Source: GCA-003244245 sp050700355
Lineage (GTDB): Bacteria > Actinomycetota > Actinomycetes > Mycobacteriales > Pseudonocardiaceae
Direction of reading: 5' to 3'
Assembly (NCBI GenBank): GCA_050700355.1
Contig: JBOHHE010000057.1
Coordinates: 38,211 to 102,210 of the forward strand
DNA: 64,000 nt
Part shown: in pieces, positions 54,485 to 63,440 of the stretch
How the letters are laid out: each line of letters opens with the position of its first letter
Numbering within the stretch: position 1 is the stretch's first letter
Notes under the pieces: model-generated
What the model was told of the DNA's origin: nothing
Databases searched by the model: none
The model's input: the letters and a program-made list of their open reading frames with translations, nothing else
Program-made: the position numbers and the translations under genes

Positions 54485-54739
54485 TCAGGCTTTCGTCGCA
54501 GTCGTCTCGGCGATCAGGTCAACCAGCTCACCGGCGGTTCGCACCCCGGCCACCTTGGTGTTGTCGACGAGGCGGACATCGAACCGCTCCTCGAGCGCCA
54601 CCAGCAGATCGATCGCGCCGAGCGAGTCGATGCCGAGGTCCTCCCGGATCCGATCCGTGCCGCGGATCTCCCGCTTGACCTTCTTGAGCGCCGCGTAGAT
54701 CTCTTCAAGCACGGTGATGACCTCTTCACTACTGCTCAT
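54485..54739 (-). CDS. Acyl carrier protein
   Basis: An 84-residue discrete carrier protein. Ser39 in DLGIDSLGAIDLLVALEERF is the expected 4'-phosphopantetheine site. The C-terminal helices (VAGVRTAGELVDLIAET) are those of an ACP rather than of a peptidyl carrier, though this is not certain. It would hold the acyl group made by the FAAL-like ligase two to five genes upstream on the same strand. Its start overlaps the stop of the PEP-utilising-enzyme gene by 11 bp, so translation is coupled. Confidence 0.92.
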   Translation of the reverse strand: MSSSEEVITVLEEIYAALKKVKREIRGTDRIREDLGIDSLGAIDLLVALEERFDVRLVDNTKVAGVRTAGELVDLIAETTATKA

Positions 54740-56231
54740 ACACGATCACCTCTCCGGTGCTTCCGTTGATCGAGACCCCGGTGCCGGTTTTTAGTTTCGC
54801 GGCTCCGGAAAAACCGACGACACAAGGGATCTGGTACTCCCGACACAGAATCGCGATATGCGACAACTCGCTCCCACGATCGCTGAGCACCCCGTCGACG
54901 AACGGCAGCAGTGGCGCGACGTCGGCGTCCGCCGAGTCACACACCAGCACATACCCGTCACCGAGCAGCTCATCCGTCGGCGAGATCACCGGTCCGACAG
55001 CGATTCCGGGGGCCACTCCCCTGGTACGCCGCTGCGCCGAGGGCATCCATGGCCGCGGTTGGGAATCCGCGTGCGTCAGATCCAGATGTTCCGGCATGTC
55101 CACCCGCAACGCGGCGGCACAGGCATCCTTTCGCGGGGCCGCGCGGTTGAGCAGACTCGGCCGCGTGACCATTCCATCGAGCTCCCCGACCGTCAGATAA
55201 GGCCAGGTCTGCTCGTCCACCCCGAGTTGCTCGGCCAACCGCGGCAGGGTCAGCCGGAAGACGTGCAGCGTCCGCATCACCAGGGACTTGGACTGCTCAC
55301 GACCGGCCATGGTCTCGCCAACCGTGGTGGCCAGCGCGCGAGCCGGATGGCCAGGCCAGGAATCCAGCATGCCGATCATGGCGTCGGCCGGATGAAGCGG
55401 CAGATCCTTACCCGTCGTCGGGGGTGCGCTGATCCGATGCCGGACGGTGTAGTCCCGCCAGGGCACGTGCGAATCGGCCACCTCATAGAAGGACGAGTTC
55501 AGGAACGCGCCCGGACCGTACTGGTCACCGGTCGCCGCGGCGGCGTGCAACCTTTCCCAGACCAGTTCCCGAGGTCTGGTCAACCACCGCGCGGCCTCGT
55601 CGGGGTGCCGCAGCAACTTCTCGTATGCCTTCCGCTGCAACACGGTCAGCGGCACCAGGCCGGCGGTGCAGATGATGTGGCACGACCACGCCTCGATCAA
55701 CGTCTCCCTGGCCCGGCGGAACACGTCGTGCACAGCGATCGGGTTATCGGCGGTCACGGCCAGGCGCACGCCGAGCTCCAGCGCCGCGACCCGCTGTTCG
55801 AGACCGGTCAGCCGGCCGCCGACGGCACGCAGTTCCCTCAGCAGTTTCGACAAGCTGCGGACTCGGCTCACCGGCGACTCCCGGATGGCCCGGAACTCCT
55901 CCGGCGGCGCGATGCCCTCGAAGTAGGCGTTCGTCACATCCTGCGGCCGAAGACCCGGAATCGAGCACGACAGCTGGCAGTAGGCCGACAGGTTGTGGTA
56001 CGGACGGCAGCCGAAGTAACCGAGGAAGACGAAGTGGCTGCCTTCCGCCCAGGACCGCCGCCCCCACAGTCGCCTGGCCAGACTACGGGTGGCTCGCTCC
56101 ATCGGCTCACCGACCAGCGACCACGACATCGGCGATAACCGTTGCGGCGCGACCTCACCGAAGTTGCCAGCGGAATAGACTCGAAACAGCGGATGCGGAT
56201 CGGTGTCGACCACGTGCGCGGTCTCGCTCAT
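54729..56231 (-). CDS. PEP-utilising / rifampin-phosphotransferase-like protein lacking the ATP-binding domain
   Basis: A 500-residue protein. Residues ~1-390 correspond to the substrate-binding middle of rifampin phosphotransferase-like dikinases (SPMSWSLVGEPMERATRSLA, FVFLGYFGCRPYHNLSAY, VLQRKAYEKLLRH). Residues ~400-500 are the phospho-His swivel domain with VDGVLSDRGSELSHIAILCRE: His458 is the phosphocarrier, and the usual Thr before it is Leu. It has no ATP-grasp domain. The missing half may be supplied by the protein at 61486-62658. In RPH the dikinase moves the beta-phosphate of ATP to a drug hydroxyl, so a small-molecule phosphorylation step is likely. Confidence 0.8.
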   Translation of the reverse strand: MSETAHVVDTDPHPLFRVYSAGNFGEVAPQRLSPMSWSLVGEPMERATRSLARRLWGRRSWAEGSHFVFLGYFGCRPYHNLSAYCQLSCSIPGLRPQDVTNAYFEGIAPPEEFRAIRESPVSRVRSLSKLLRELRAVGGRLTGLEQRVAALELGVRLAVTADNPIAVHDVFRRARETLIEAWSCHIICTAGLVPLTVLQRKAYEKLLRHPDEAARWLTRPRELVWERLHAAAATGDQYGPGAFLNSSFYEVADSHVPWRDYTVRHRISAPPTTGKDLPLHPADAMIGMLDSWPGHPARALATTVGETMAGREQSKSLVMRTLHVFRLTLPRLAEQLGVDEQTWPYLTVGELDGMVTRPSLLNRAAPRKDACAAALRVDMPEHLDLTHADSQPRPWMPSAQRRTRGVAPGIAVGPVISPTDELLGDGYVLVCDSADADVAPLLPFVDGVLSDRGSELSHIAILCREYQIPCVVGFSGAAKLKTGTGVSINGSTGEVIVYEQ

Positions 56232-57211
56232 CTCCGCCTCCCGCTGACCATGCCGTGGTCCCGCAGCGCCCGGCCGGTCGCCGCGAGGTAGTCGGGGTCG
56301 CGTCGAGGCAACTCACCGGGAATCGCGTCGAGTACCGACCGAGGAAGGTCGAACCACGGTTCGGCGTAGTCCGCCAGTTCCGGAACCACCCCAAGTCGGG
56401 TGCTGAGCAGCCGGGTCAGCCGGCCGAGCACAGGGGCCTCGACGATCTTCGGCACCATTCCCCACGGTCGGCATACCTCACGGAAGACATCCGCAAGCGT
56501 CGGCATCTCCGGATCGAACCAGCTCCACGTCACGCCCTGTTCCGGCGTCTCGAGCGCGCGCACTACGATCTCGGCCGTCGTGGCGACATCGGCCACATAG
56601 CAGGGAAACTTTCCCCGGTCCCGCAAGTGCACCGGATAGCCGGCGAGCAGATGGCCGAACGCGGCCGGCAAGCCGGCGCTGACGTCGAACGGACCGCCCC
56701 TCGGATCCACTCCGAGCAGCGGTCCACATCGGATGACGTTCACCGGCAGGTCGGAGTCGCGGACAAGGCGTTCCGCGCAGTACTTCCCGTACTCGTACCA
56801 GTTCCGGAACCGCTGGCCGACATACAGCTCACGGTTGCTCAACGTCCCGGTGGCCCGGCCGAGTACCAGCAGGGAAGAGAAGTGCACCACGCGACGCAGT
56901 CGCGGCAACGTGCGCAGAAATCGCAGCACACCACGAGTAGCGGTGTCGTGCAACGCGATCGCCGCACTGGGACCACAGTCCCAGGCCACCGATCCGAAGC
57001 AGAGCACGGCCTCGGTGGTCGTCTCGGTGACCAACTCGAGGTCGACCGGACTCAAACCGAGCGAAGGGCGCTGGACGTCTCCACGGATGCCGATGCCGAT
57101 GCCGGTCACACCCGACCGGGATACCCCGAGAACGTTCCGACCGGTTTGGGCGCACGCCTGGCTGATCGCCGAGCCGGCGTATCCGGACGCACCTATGATC
57201 AGGGTGCTCAT
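56228..57211 (-). CDS. NAD-dependent epimerase/dehydratase-like SDR
   Basis: A 327-residue extended short-chain dehydrogenase: N-terminal LIIGASGYAGSAISQA (NAD-binding), VVHFSSLLVLG strand, WYEYGKYCAERLV with the YxxxK catalytic pair, and INVIRCG-like NVIRCGPLLGVDPRGGP. ATG 57211 was selected because it is the first codon before the nucleotide-binding strand and overlaps the preceding stop by 4 bp. The longer open frame to 57715 is a shadow of the next gene. It could act as epimerase, reductase or dehydratase on the acyl or sugar-like intermediate. Confidence 0.78.
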   Translation of the reverse strand: MSTLIIGASGYAGSAISQACAQTGRNVLGVSRSGVTGIGIGIRGDVQRPSLGLSPVDLELVTETTTEAVLCFGSVAWDCGPSAAIALHDTATRGVLRFLRTLPRLRRVVHFSSLLVLGRATGTLSNRELYVGQRFRNWYEYGKYCAERLVRDSDLPVNVIRCGPLLGVDPRGGPFDVSAGLPAAFGHLLAGYPVHLRDRGKFPCYVADVATTAEIVVRALETPEQGVTWSWFDPEMPTLADVFREVCRPWGMVPKIVEAPVLGRLTRLLSTRLGVVPELADYAEPWFDLPRSVLDAIPGELPRRDPDYLAATGRALRDHGMVSGRRR

Positions 57212-58326
57212 TCGATGAACCTCGAAAGTCCGGCGTCGACGACGGGCTCGTCGGCGGCGCGTTCCGGCAGGTCGAACAGCAGCCTCGCGAGCAACTCCAC
57301 CGGCACATCCGGCAACGAACCACCCGTGAGCGCGGCCAGGTTCCCGCGCTCGTGCACCCGGTTGACACCGATATACCGCAGACCGATCACGCTGTTGCGC
57401 CAGGCGGGCGACAGGTCCACGAAGCGCTCCAAGTTCGTCGACAGCTCGAATACCAGGTTGGCCGGAGCCGGCACCACGCGTATCCACTTGCCGAATCGGT
57501 TCGGATATTGCGAGCGCGCCATCTCGAGCAAGCCACGCAGGGTCGGCGCTCGTTCGCCCAGTGCGACGTGGACGGTCACCGGTTCGTCGGCCCGCGCTTG
57601 CGCCAGCAGTCCCCTGACCGCCCGCAGCAGCGCGTCCGCAGCCACGTCGCGCGGCAGCACGTCCACCCGCGCACCGGCCATCACCGGCAACACCCGAAAC
57701 GGGATATCGGCCCAACGCTCGGCGAGCAGGTACAGCGAATCGCGGCGCAGGGTCTGGCCGGAAACCGAATCACCGAGCAGGGCCGCGACGCGGGCGATGA
57801 GCACGCCACCGGTGTTCGCGACCCCGTGGACGGCCAGCTCCTGCTCGGCGAGCCACTTGCTCTGCTCGTAGCGGGTTCGGTACTCGTCGGCGGGCAACGG
57901 GATCTCCGGCACCGTGCCGAGCATGCCGCCGGCGGTGTAGATCGACGACGCATAGCAGTAGCGGATCGGCCGCCCCGCCTCCGCCGCAAGCCGCTCGGCC
58001 AGTTCGAGACCGTACTTCGCGCCAAGGACGTTGACCTGATATAGGGAACTGGACGATCCCGCCCAGTTCGTCTCGCCGGCAAGGTTGACCACGGCATCGA
58101 TCGACCCGGCCAGGCGACGAATCGTCTCGGCAGGCAGCCCCCAGTCGGGCATCGTGACGTCACCGGCCACCGCACCGGCGGCATATCCGGGGTTGGCGCG
58201 GTCGAAGCGCAGCCAGCCGGTGGACTTCTTGCGCACCAGGCAGGTGATCGACGTGTCGTGGACGGCGGCGACGGCGGCCAGGCCGGTGCCGAGCTGGCCG
58301 GTCATGCCGGCGACCAACAGCCTCAT
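57208..58326 (-). CDS. Thioester-reductase-like extended SDR
   Basis: A 372-residue SDR with MRLLVAGMTGQLGTGLAAVA, VDAVVNLAGETNWAG, VNVLGAKYGLELAERL, YASSIYTAGGMLG and TRYEQSKWLAEQ (YxxSK catalytic motif). The layout matches the male-sterility/thioester reductase group that reduces carrier-bound acyl thioesters to aldehydes or alcohols. With a free ACP and an acyl-AMP ligase in the operon, release of the acyl chain by reduction is a reasonable role (inference). A plain NAD-sugar epimerase is the alternative. It overlaps both neighbours by 4 bp. Confidence 0.72.
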   Translation of the reverse strand: MRLLVAGMTGQLGTGLAAVAAVHDTSITCLVRKKSTGWLRFDRANPGYAAGAVAGDVTMPDWGLPAETIRRLAGSIDAVVNLAGETNWAGSSSSLYQVNVLGAKYGLELAERLAAEAGRPIRYCYASSIYTAGGMLGTVPEIPLPADEYRTRYEQSKWLAEQELAVHGVANTGGVLIARVAALLGDSVSGQTLRRDSLYLLAERWADIPFRVLPVMAGARVDVLPRDVAADALLRAVRGLLAQARADEPVTVHVALGERAPTLRGLLEMARSQYPNRFGKWIRVVPAPANLVFELSTNLERFVDLSPAWRNSVIGLRYIGVNRVHERGNLAALTGGSLPDVPVELLARLLFDLPERAADEPVVDAGLSRFIE

Positions 58327-59531
58327 CCGATATCAACACTTTCGGCATAGCCCTCGTCATCGGCGATCAACCCACCGGCCACCAGCTCCCACATCATCTC
58401 GTCGCTACCGGCACCGAGCCGAGCAAGCCGGGCATCTCGCCACATTCGTGCCAGCGGGGTCTCGTCCACCAGATAGCCGGAGCCGCCGAAAATATGCATG
58501 CACTCGCTCATCACCTCCTCGGCGAAGCGGGCGGCCGTCACCTTGAGCGCCGCCAGCTCCCGTGGGCCACAGCTGCCGGCCACCGGAATCCCCGAGGCCG
58601 CGGCATACACCGAGTATTCGAGCACCGTGAGTCGCGAGAAAAGCTCGGCAAGGCGCAGCCGCAACGCCTGATGTTCGAACAGAGGAGAACCGAACTGGGT
58701 GCGCCGCCTTAGGTGGGCGACCGCGAGCCCGATCGCCTTTGCGCAGCCGCCGCAGGCCTGAGCCGCCACGGCCAGCCGCTCGTGGCTCAGCGCCCAGGTC
58801 GTGGCCAGCAAGCCGAGGCCCGGTCTGGCCAGCACGGCATCGTCACCGACCACCACGTCCACCACCATCCAGGTCGTGTCCAAGGAGGACGTTCCGAGCT
58901 TGTCGTGACGCTTGCGCACGCGCAGCCCGGACGCCGGGACCGCGAACAGGCCCAGCAGCCCCTCCGCATCGTCCTCGTCCACAATTCTGGCCAGGATCAG
59001 CGCGAAGTCGCACACCAACCCGAGCGACAGATACTTCTTCTCCCCGGTGACGTGCCAGCCGCCGACAACTCGCCTGGCCCTGGTTGTGATGCCGGCGAGA
59101 TCGGAACCACCAGCCGGCTCCGACGCGCCGAGGCAACCGACCAGCCTGCCGTCGAGAACGCCGTCGGCATACTCCCGCAACAACGGGGTCGTACTGAACT
59201 TAATCAGCGCCGACGCCACGGTCTCGAGGTGCAGGCTCAGTCCGACCGCGATACCGGTCACGCCGAGCCGGGCCGCCTCCTGAGAAATCACCACACCGGC
59301 ACCCGGATCGCCGTATGGCGAGCTGTTCCACCGCCGGCGGAAGACCCCGGCAGCGCCGAGATCGCGGAGCACGGCCACCGGGAACAGCCCGTCCCGCTCG
59401 GCCTGTTCCAGCTGGGGAATGACGTACTTGGCCAGCACCGCCCTGATGTCGGCGCGGAACTCGTCGACGTGTGGTCCGAACAGACCCCGGTCGAACAACC
59501 GCCCGCCGGTCGTGGGGCGGAATGTCGTCAC
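58323..59531 (-). CDS. Acyl-CoA dehydrogenase family flavoprotein
   Basis: A 402-residue ACAD with GAAGVFRRRWNSSPYGDPGAG, LGASEPAGGSDLAGITTRARR (substrate/FAD segment), GEKKYLSLGLVCDFALIL, RRTQFGSPLFEHQALRLRLAE (QFGxPL/QALR motif) and MHIFGGSGYLVDETPLARMWRDARL..GAGSDEMMWEL. The family oxidises acyl thioesters at the alpha-beta bond, often on carrier proteins in secondary metabolism. It lies between the thioester reductase-like and FAAL-like genes with 4-bp overlaps, so the likely substrate is the ACP-bound acyl chain. Confidence 0.88.
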   Translation of the reverse strand: MTTFRPTTGGRLFDRGLFGPHVDEFRADIRAVLAKYVIPQLEQAERDGLFPVAVLRDLGAAGVFRRRWNSSPYGDPGAGVVISQEAARLGVTGIAVGLSLHLETVASALIKFSTTPLLREYADGVLDGRLVGCLGASEPAGGSDLAGITTRARRVVGGWHVTGEKKYLSLGLVCDFALILARIVDEDDAEGLLGLFAVPASGLRVRKRHDKLGTSSLDTTWMVVDVVVGDDAVLARPGLGLLATTWALSHERLAVAAQACGGCAKAIGLAVAHLRRRTQFGSPLFEHQALRLRLAELFSRLTVLEYSVYAAASGIPVAGSCGPRELAALKVTAARFAEEVMSECMHIFGGSGYLVDETPLARMWRDARLARLGAGSDEMMWELVAGGLIADDEGYAESVDIG

Positions 59532-61222
59532 CGCTCGGCTCCTGGCTGCTCATCGACCGATTGCGTTTCGGTCAACGCCGCCCCACCGAGCTGACCGGTC
59601 AGATACCGCGTCCACGCCACCCGGCGACGTGGTTTTCCGCTGGAGGTCACCGGAATCCCACCCGCCCGCACTCGCCAGACGATGATGTCGGCGTTGGGTC
59701 CGGTGAACTCGCCCACCACCTTGGTGATCAGCTCGAGGTGCTCCCGGTAATTCCGTTCGATCAGCACCACGATCGTCGTCCGGCCACGGAAAACGCCTCC
59801 GATCACCGCCAGCCGTCGCGACTCGGCCCACCCGAAGGTACTCAGTTCTATCTCGATGTCCTCGACGAACACCGAACGACCGTTGATCTTGACACGATCG
59901 CCGAGCCTGCCGACGACGAACAGTTCGCCGTCATGGCGGAACGCGGCGTCGCCGGTTCTGAGCCAACCATCGGCGAACGGCGAGACCTCGTCTCCCGGCT
60001 CGGTGTATCCGTCGGCGACCGAAGGACCGCGAACCATGATCTCCCCCAGCAGGTCGTTCCCCAGCACGGTGCCGTCATCGTCGATCAGGCGTACCTCGAT
60101 TCCGGGTAGCGGGCGCCCACAACCGACATGCCAGGACCGGGGATCGGCCACCGACACGCTGCTGACGCGCACCTGATCGACGATCTTGACTTTCTGCCCC
60201 AGCTCACGCTCGACGCCGTCCACCCGCACCATGGTCGCAAGCTCGTTCCGGCGCACCCCGGTGACCGCGAGGGTCGCCTCCGCGAGCCCGTATGCCGGGG
60301 CGAGCGCCTCGGCCCGGAAACCGAACGGTTCCAACAAGCTCAGCCAACGGCCGAACACCGCAGGATCGATCCGCTCAGCACCACTGATCATGGTGTGCAC
60401 ATGGGAGAAGTCGGCTCCCTCGAGGTGCAGCGGCCGCACCGTACGCAGCACTCGGGCAAAACCGAAGTTCGGCATGCACATGGAGGGGTACTGGCCGGTG
60501 CCGTACTCCATTAACCAATTCACCGGTGAGCGGATGAAATGCTCCGGACGCATCATGGCGTGCTCGACCTGCTTGGTCAGCGGGGACAGCAGTCCACCGA
60601 TCAAACCCATGTCGTGGTAGAGGGGCAGCCAGGAGACCCCACCGTGAGTGGTCAAGCCATTCCACTCCTGAATCATCGCGAGGTTGGCCTGCACGCTCTC
60701 CCAGGGCAACCGAACGCCGCGCGGACGACCCCGCGACCCGGAGGTGAACTGGAGCAACGCAAGTTCGGCCGGCGCACGCCGGACCGTCCGGAACTCAGCC
60801 GGCGCCTCCGGGTCCAGGATCAGCAATTCATCAGCACCGGCCGCGGCCAGCGTGTCCCGATTGTCCGGCGTGGCGATCCCGATCCGGGGCTGCACGACGG
60901 CGGCGATAGCGCTCAGATGCGCGACATGCCCATCAGCGTCCTGCAGCGCCCATCGCAACGGCAATACGGTGGGCGTACCGCCGGCGCACAGCACACCGAA
61001 AAACGATGCCACGAACTCCGGGCCGGCTGGCACCATGATGGGGACGATGTCGCCGCGCCGCAAACCGGCCTCGAGAAGGCGGGTCGCCATACCGTTCACC
61101 AGTCCCGCCAGCTCATCGTAGGTATGTCGCCGCCACATACTCTGCTGGTCCAGAAACCGAATCCCCGCGTTGCTGACCGGCTTGTCAAGCCAATCCAGCA
61201 GAATTCCGCTGGTCACAGGCAT
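59528..61222 (-). CDS. Fatty acyl-AMP ligase (FAAL)-like adenylating enzyme
   Basis: A 564-residue ANL enzyme: LLQFTSGSRGRPRGVRLPWESV (ATP loop), WLPLYHDMGLIGGLLSPL, LAPAYGLAEATLAV, and WLRTGDAAFRHDGELFVVGRLGDRVKINGRSVFVEDIEIE. The PLYHDMGLIGG and GRSVFVEDIE blocks are typical of FAALs and long-chain acyl-ACP loaders. It probably activates a fatty or related carboxylic acid and loads it on the ACP encoded at 54485-54739. It is the first gene of the minus operon; its divergent 263-bp region is shared with the ATP-binding dikinase half. Confidence 0.87.
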   Translation of the reverse strand: MPVTSGILLDWLDKPVSNAGIRFLDQQSMWRRHTYDELAGLVNGMATRLLEAGLRRGDIVPIMVPAGPEFVASFFGVLCAGGTPTVLPLRWALQDADGHVAHLSAIAAVVQPRIGIATPDNRDTLAAAGADELLILDPEAPAEFRTVRRAPAELALLQFTSGSRGRPRGVRLPWESVQANLAMIQEWNGLTTHGGVSWLPLYHDMGLIGGLLSPLTKQVEHAMMRPEHFIRSPVNWLMEYGTGQYPSMCMPNFGFARVLRTVRPLHLEGADFSHVHTMISGAERIDPAVFGRWLSLLEPFGFRAEALAPAYGLAEATLAVTGVRRNELATMVRVDGVERELGQKVKIVDQVRVSSVSVADPRSWHVGCGRPLPGIEVRLIDDDGTVLGNDLLGEIMVRGPSVADGYTEPGDEVSPFADGWLRTGDAAFRHDGELFVVGRLGDRVKINGRSVFVEDIEIELSTFGWAESRRLAVIGGVFRGRTTIVVLIERNYREHLELITKVVGEFTGPNADIIVWRVRAGGIPVTSSGKPRRRVAWTRYLTGQLGGAALTETQSVDEQPGAER

Positions 61223-61485
61223 GTCCTAACTGCCTGGACGCTCGTCGATCTGGGCGAGCGACCTCGGCCACCCTCGACTCCGCCGGAGATCTTCGCTACA
61301 ACTTCCCAACTCAGGACATTCGACTCGATGATGACTCGCACAAGCATTCGTCCCCCCCGGGGAGTACCCGCTTCACCGGACAATATGGCACAAGTTTAGC
61401 ATCCGTTCATTCCCCATGAGCCATTTAGCTGTATTATGTGCGACGTCACAGATACGGCGTCGCGCCGGAGTTTGAGGGGGCGGTT
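61223..61485. other. Divergent intergenic region, probable promoters
   Basis: This 263-bp stretch separates the FAAL-like operon (minus) from the dikinase/MPI-like pair (plus). It is clearly more A/T-rich from about 61370 to 61440. TATTAT at 61432-61437 would suit a -10 box for the plus genes, but no good -35 is seen. I find no coding sequence or terminator here. Confidence 0.4.
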
Positions 61486-62658
61486 GTGGGCACTGACGGC
61501 GACCTCGGTTGGCCAGTGCTGACGGTGGCGACCTCCCTGGCGAACCTGGACACCCTTACCCGCGAGCTTCGAGGCGCCGGGCCAAGGCCACCGAATCCGG
61601 ATTCTCCCGATGCCGGGCTGCTTGCCACCTACGGCGGCAAAGCGTGGGGCCTGGCCCATCTGCACCGAGCGGGTTTTCGCGTTCCGCCGACCTGGCTCAT
61701 CCCGGTCGGAGCTTGCCCGACCCGGGACGACCTGAGCACGCTTTCAGCGATCGCGCCGCGCTGGGCGGTACGCAGTTCGACAACGGCTGAAGACGACGCC
61801 GACTACTCGCACGCCGGCGTCTACACCACCCGGCTCGACGTCGCCTCAGCCGATCTTCCCTCGGTGGTCGGCGAGGTGGTCAGCTCGGCAACGAACCCGC
61901 GGGCCACCCGCTACCGCGAGCAGACCAACCAGCGCGGTCAGGTCGCCGTCGCGGTTGTCCTGCAACCCTTCATCGAACCGATTTCGGCCGGTGTCTGGAT
62001 CGGCCGGAGCGTCACTGCCGGTCGACTCGAATGGACTGTCGGCCGGGGTGAGCGACTGGTGTCCGGGCGTTGGACGCCGAGTTGGGAGGAATGGCCGTCG
62101 GACCATGGTGGAGCCGCGCACGAGGTACTCCGAGCCGGCCAGGTTGCGATCGGCCGGGCGTGCCTCGGCGTCCAGCAATCCATGCAGGCGCCGCTCGATC
62201 TGGAATTCGCCGTGCTGAACAGTGGCCTGGTCTGGTTACAGTGCAGGCCGGTCACCGGCAACCGAATTCCTCTGCCCCTACTGGAAACCGACGAGATCGA
62301 CGGTACAACCGGCGGGGAGATCCTCACTGGAACAGCCGCATCGTCCGGCGCCTTCACCGGACCGGTCGCTGTGCTCACCGACCCGGACGACGGAAGCTGG
62401 CGCCCAGGGCTGGTACTGGTCGCCGAATACACCGCCCCGGACTGGGTTCCCCTGCTGGCCGAGGCGGGTGCTGTCGTCACTTCGACCGGTGGAGCGCTGT
62501 GTCACGCTGCGATCATCGCCAGGGAACTCGGCGTGCCGTGCGTGACCGGCGTCGCGAACGCGATGCAGGCACTACGCACCGGAATGACCGTGCACGTCGA
62601 TGGCACGACCGGCCAGGTTCGACCACAACCGGACACATCGCCACAGGCACAGCCGTGA
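61486..62658 (+). CDS. PPDK/rifampin-phosphotransferase-like ATP-binding plus phospho-His protein lacking the substrate domain
   Basis: A 390-residue protein. Residues ~45-245 are a PEP-synthase-type ATP-grasp domain: YGGKAWGLAHLHRAGFRVPPTWLIP, WAVRSSTTAEDDADYSHAGVYTT and APLDLEFAVLNSGLVWLQCRPV. Residues ~270-390 are the phospho-His domain with VVTSTGGALCHAAIIARELGVPCV, His340 being the carrier. The substrate-binding middle of RPH is missing. It complements the protein at 54729-56231, which has the middle and a second His domain. GTG 61486 was chosen because GAGGGGG lies five bases upstream; a longer frame to 61438 has no such site. Its stop overlaps the next gene by 4 bp. Confidence 0.82.
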   Translation: MGTDGDLGWPVLTVATSLANLDTLTRELRGAGPRPPNPDSPDAGLLATYGGKAWGLAHLHRAGFRVPPTWLIPVGACPTRDDLSTLSAIAPRWAVRSSTTAEDDADYSHAGVYTTRLDVASADLPSVVGEVVSSATNPRATRYREQTNQRGQVAVAVVLQPFIEPISAGVWIGRSVTAGRLEWTVGRGERLVSGRWTPSWEEWPSDHGGAAHEVLRAGQVAIGRACLGVQQSMQAPLDLEFAVLNSGLVWLQCRPVTGNRIPLPLLETDEIDGTTGGEILTGTAASSGAFTGPVAVLTDPDDGSWRPGLVLVAEYTAPDWVPLLAEAGAVVTSTGGALCHAAIIARELGVPCVTGVANAMQALRTGMTVHVDGTTGQVRPQPDTSPQAQP

Positions 62659-63440
62659 GACCGGACGGTGCTCGCCGGGCGCGACCGCCCGGACAGCGTG
62701 ACACGCTCGCCGACCTGATCGCCGAACATCAGGCGTTCGACGCCCTGAGCTCGGCACTTACCCCGACTCAGTGGGTGCTGCCCTCAGCGGCGGCCGGATG
62801 GACGATCGGCGATCAGGTCGCACATCTCGCGGACACCGAGGAGGTCGCGGCGGACACCATCACTGGCGGTCCGCGCACCTTCTCGACCGCGGTGAGCGCC
62901 TTCGCCACGGCCGAGAAGTTCACCGACGCGGGGTGCCGAAGGGGCCGGGCGATGCGGCAGGCCTCGGTGATCGGCTGGTGGCGACGCGCCTCGCGGGAAA
63001 CCCTGTCACGACTCGACCGGGTGGGCGCCGAAGCAACGGTAGCGTGGGGTTTCGGTATGCCGGTGCGAGTCTTCGTGATCGCTCGCCTGATGGAACATTG
63101 GGCACATGGCCTGGACATCATCGACGCGCTCGGTGGCCGGGTGGCGGAAACGGATCGGTTGTGGCACATCGCCGAGCTCGGCCGCTCCACCCTGCCCTAC
63201 GCACTCGCCCTCGCGCGGGTACGCCCACCCGCCGGGCACGAGCTACGCCTAATACTGTCCGACCGTACCGGCGCCACCCGAGAACTCGGGGATCCGAAGG
63301 CCACCGACACGGTCCGCGGACCGCTGCTGGCCTGGTGCCGGGTCGCGGTACGCCGTGCCCGCTTCCAGGAATCACACGAACTTCTGCCGGACGGCCCGCT
63401 CGCCGAACTCGCCGTCCAACAAGCCAGGGCATACCTGTAA
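62655..63440 (+). CDS. Maleylpyruvate isomerase/DinB-fold (TIGR03084-like) protein
   Basis: A 261-residue mycothiol-dependent isomerase-fold protein starting at GTG 62655, which overlaps the preceding stop. Motifs: LADLIAEHQAFDALSSAL, WTIGDQVAHLADTE (metal His), and LMEHWAHGLDIIDALGG (metal His-x2-His type helix). The four-helix DinB fold with a metal site suits mycothiol-linked or metal-dependent hydrolysis or isomerisation. In this place it probably acts on a cluster intermediate; no characterised homologue can be named from sequence alone. Confidence 0.82.
   Translation: MRPDGARRARPPGQRDTLADLIAEHQAFDALSSALTPTQWVLPSAAAGWTIGDQVAHLADTEEVAADTITGGPRTFSTAVSAFATAEKFTDAGCRRGRAMRQASVIGWWRRASRETLSRLDRVGAEATVAWGFGMPVRVFVIARLMEHWAHGLDIIDALGGRVAETDRLWHIAELGRSTLPYALALARVRPPAGHELRLILSDRTGATRELGDPKATDTVRGPLLAWCRVAVRRARFQESHELLPDGPLAELAVQQARAYL

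Noticed and set aside
56228..57715. 495-codon version of the SDR gene
   Set aside because: The first 168 codons are arginine-rich and overlap the coding strand of the next gene; the true start at 57211 gives the normal Rossmann N-terminus.
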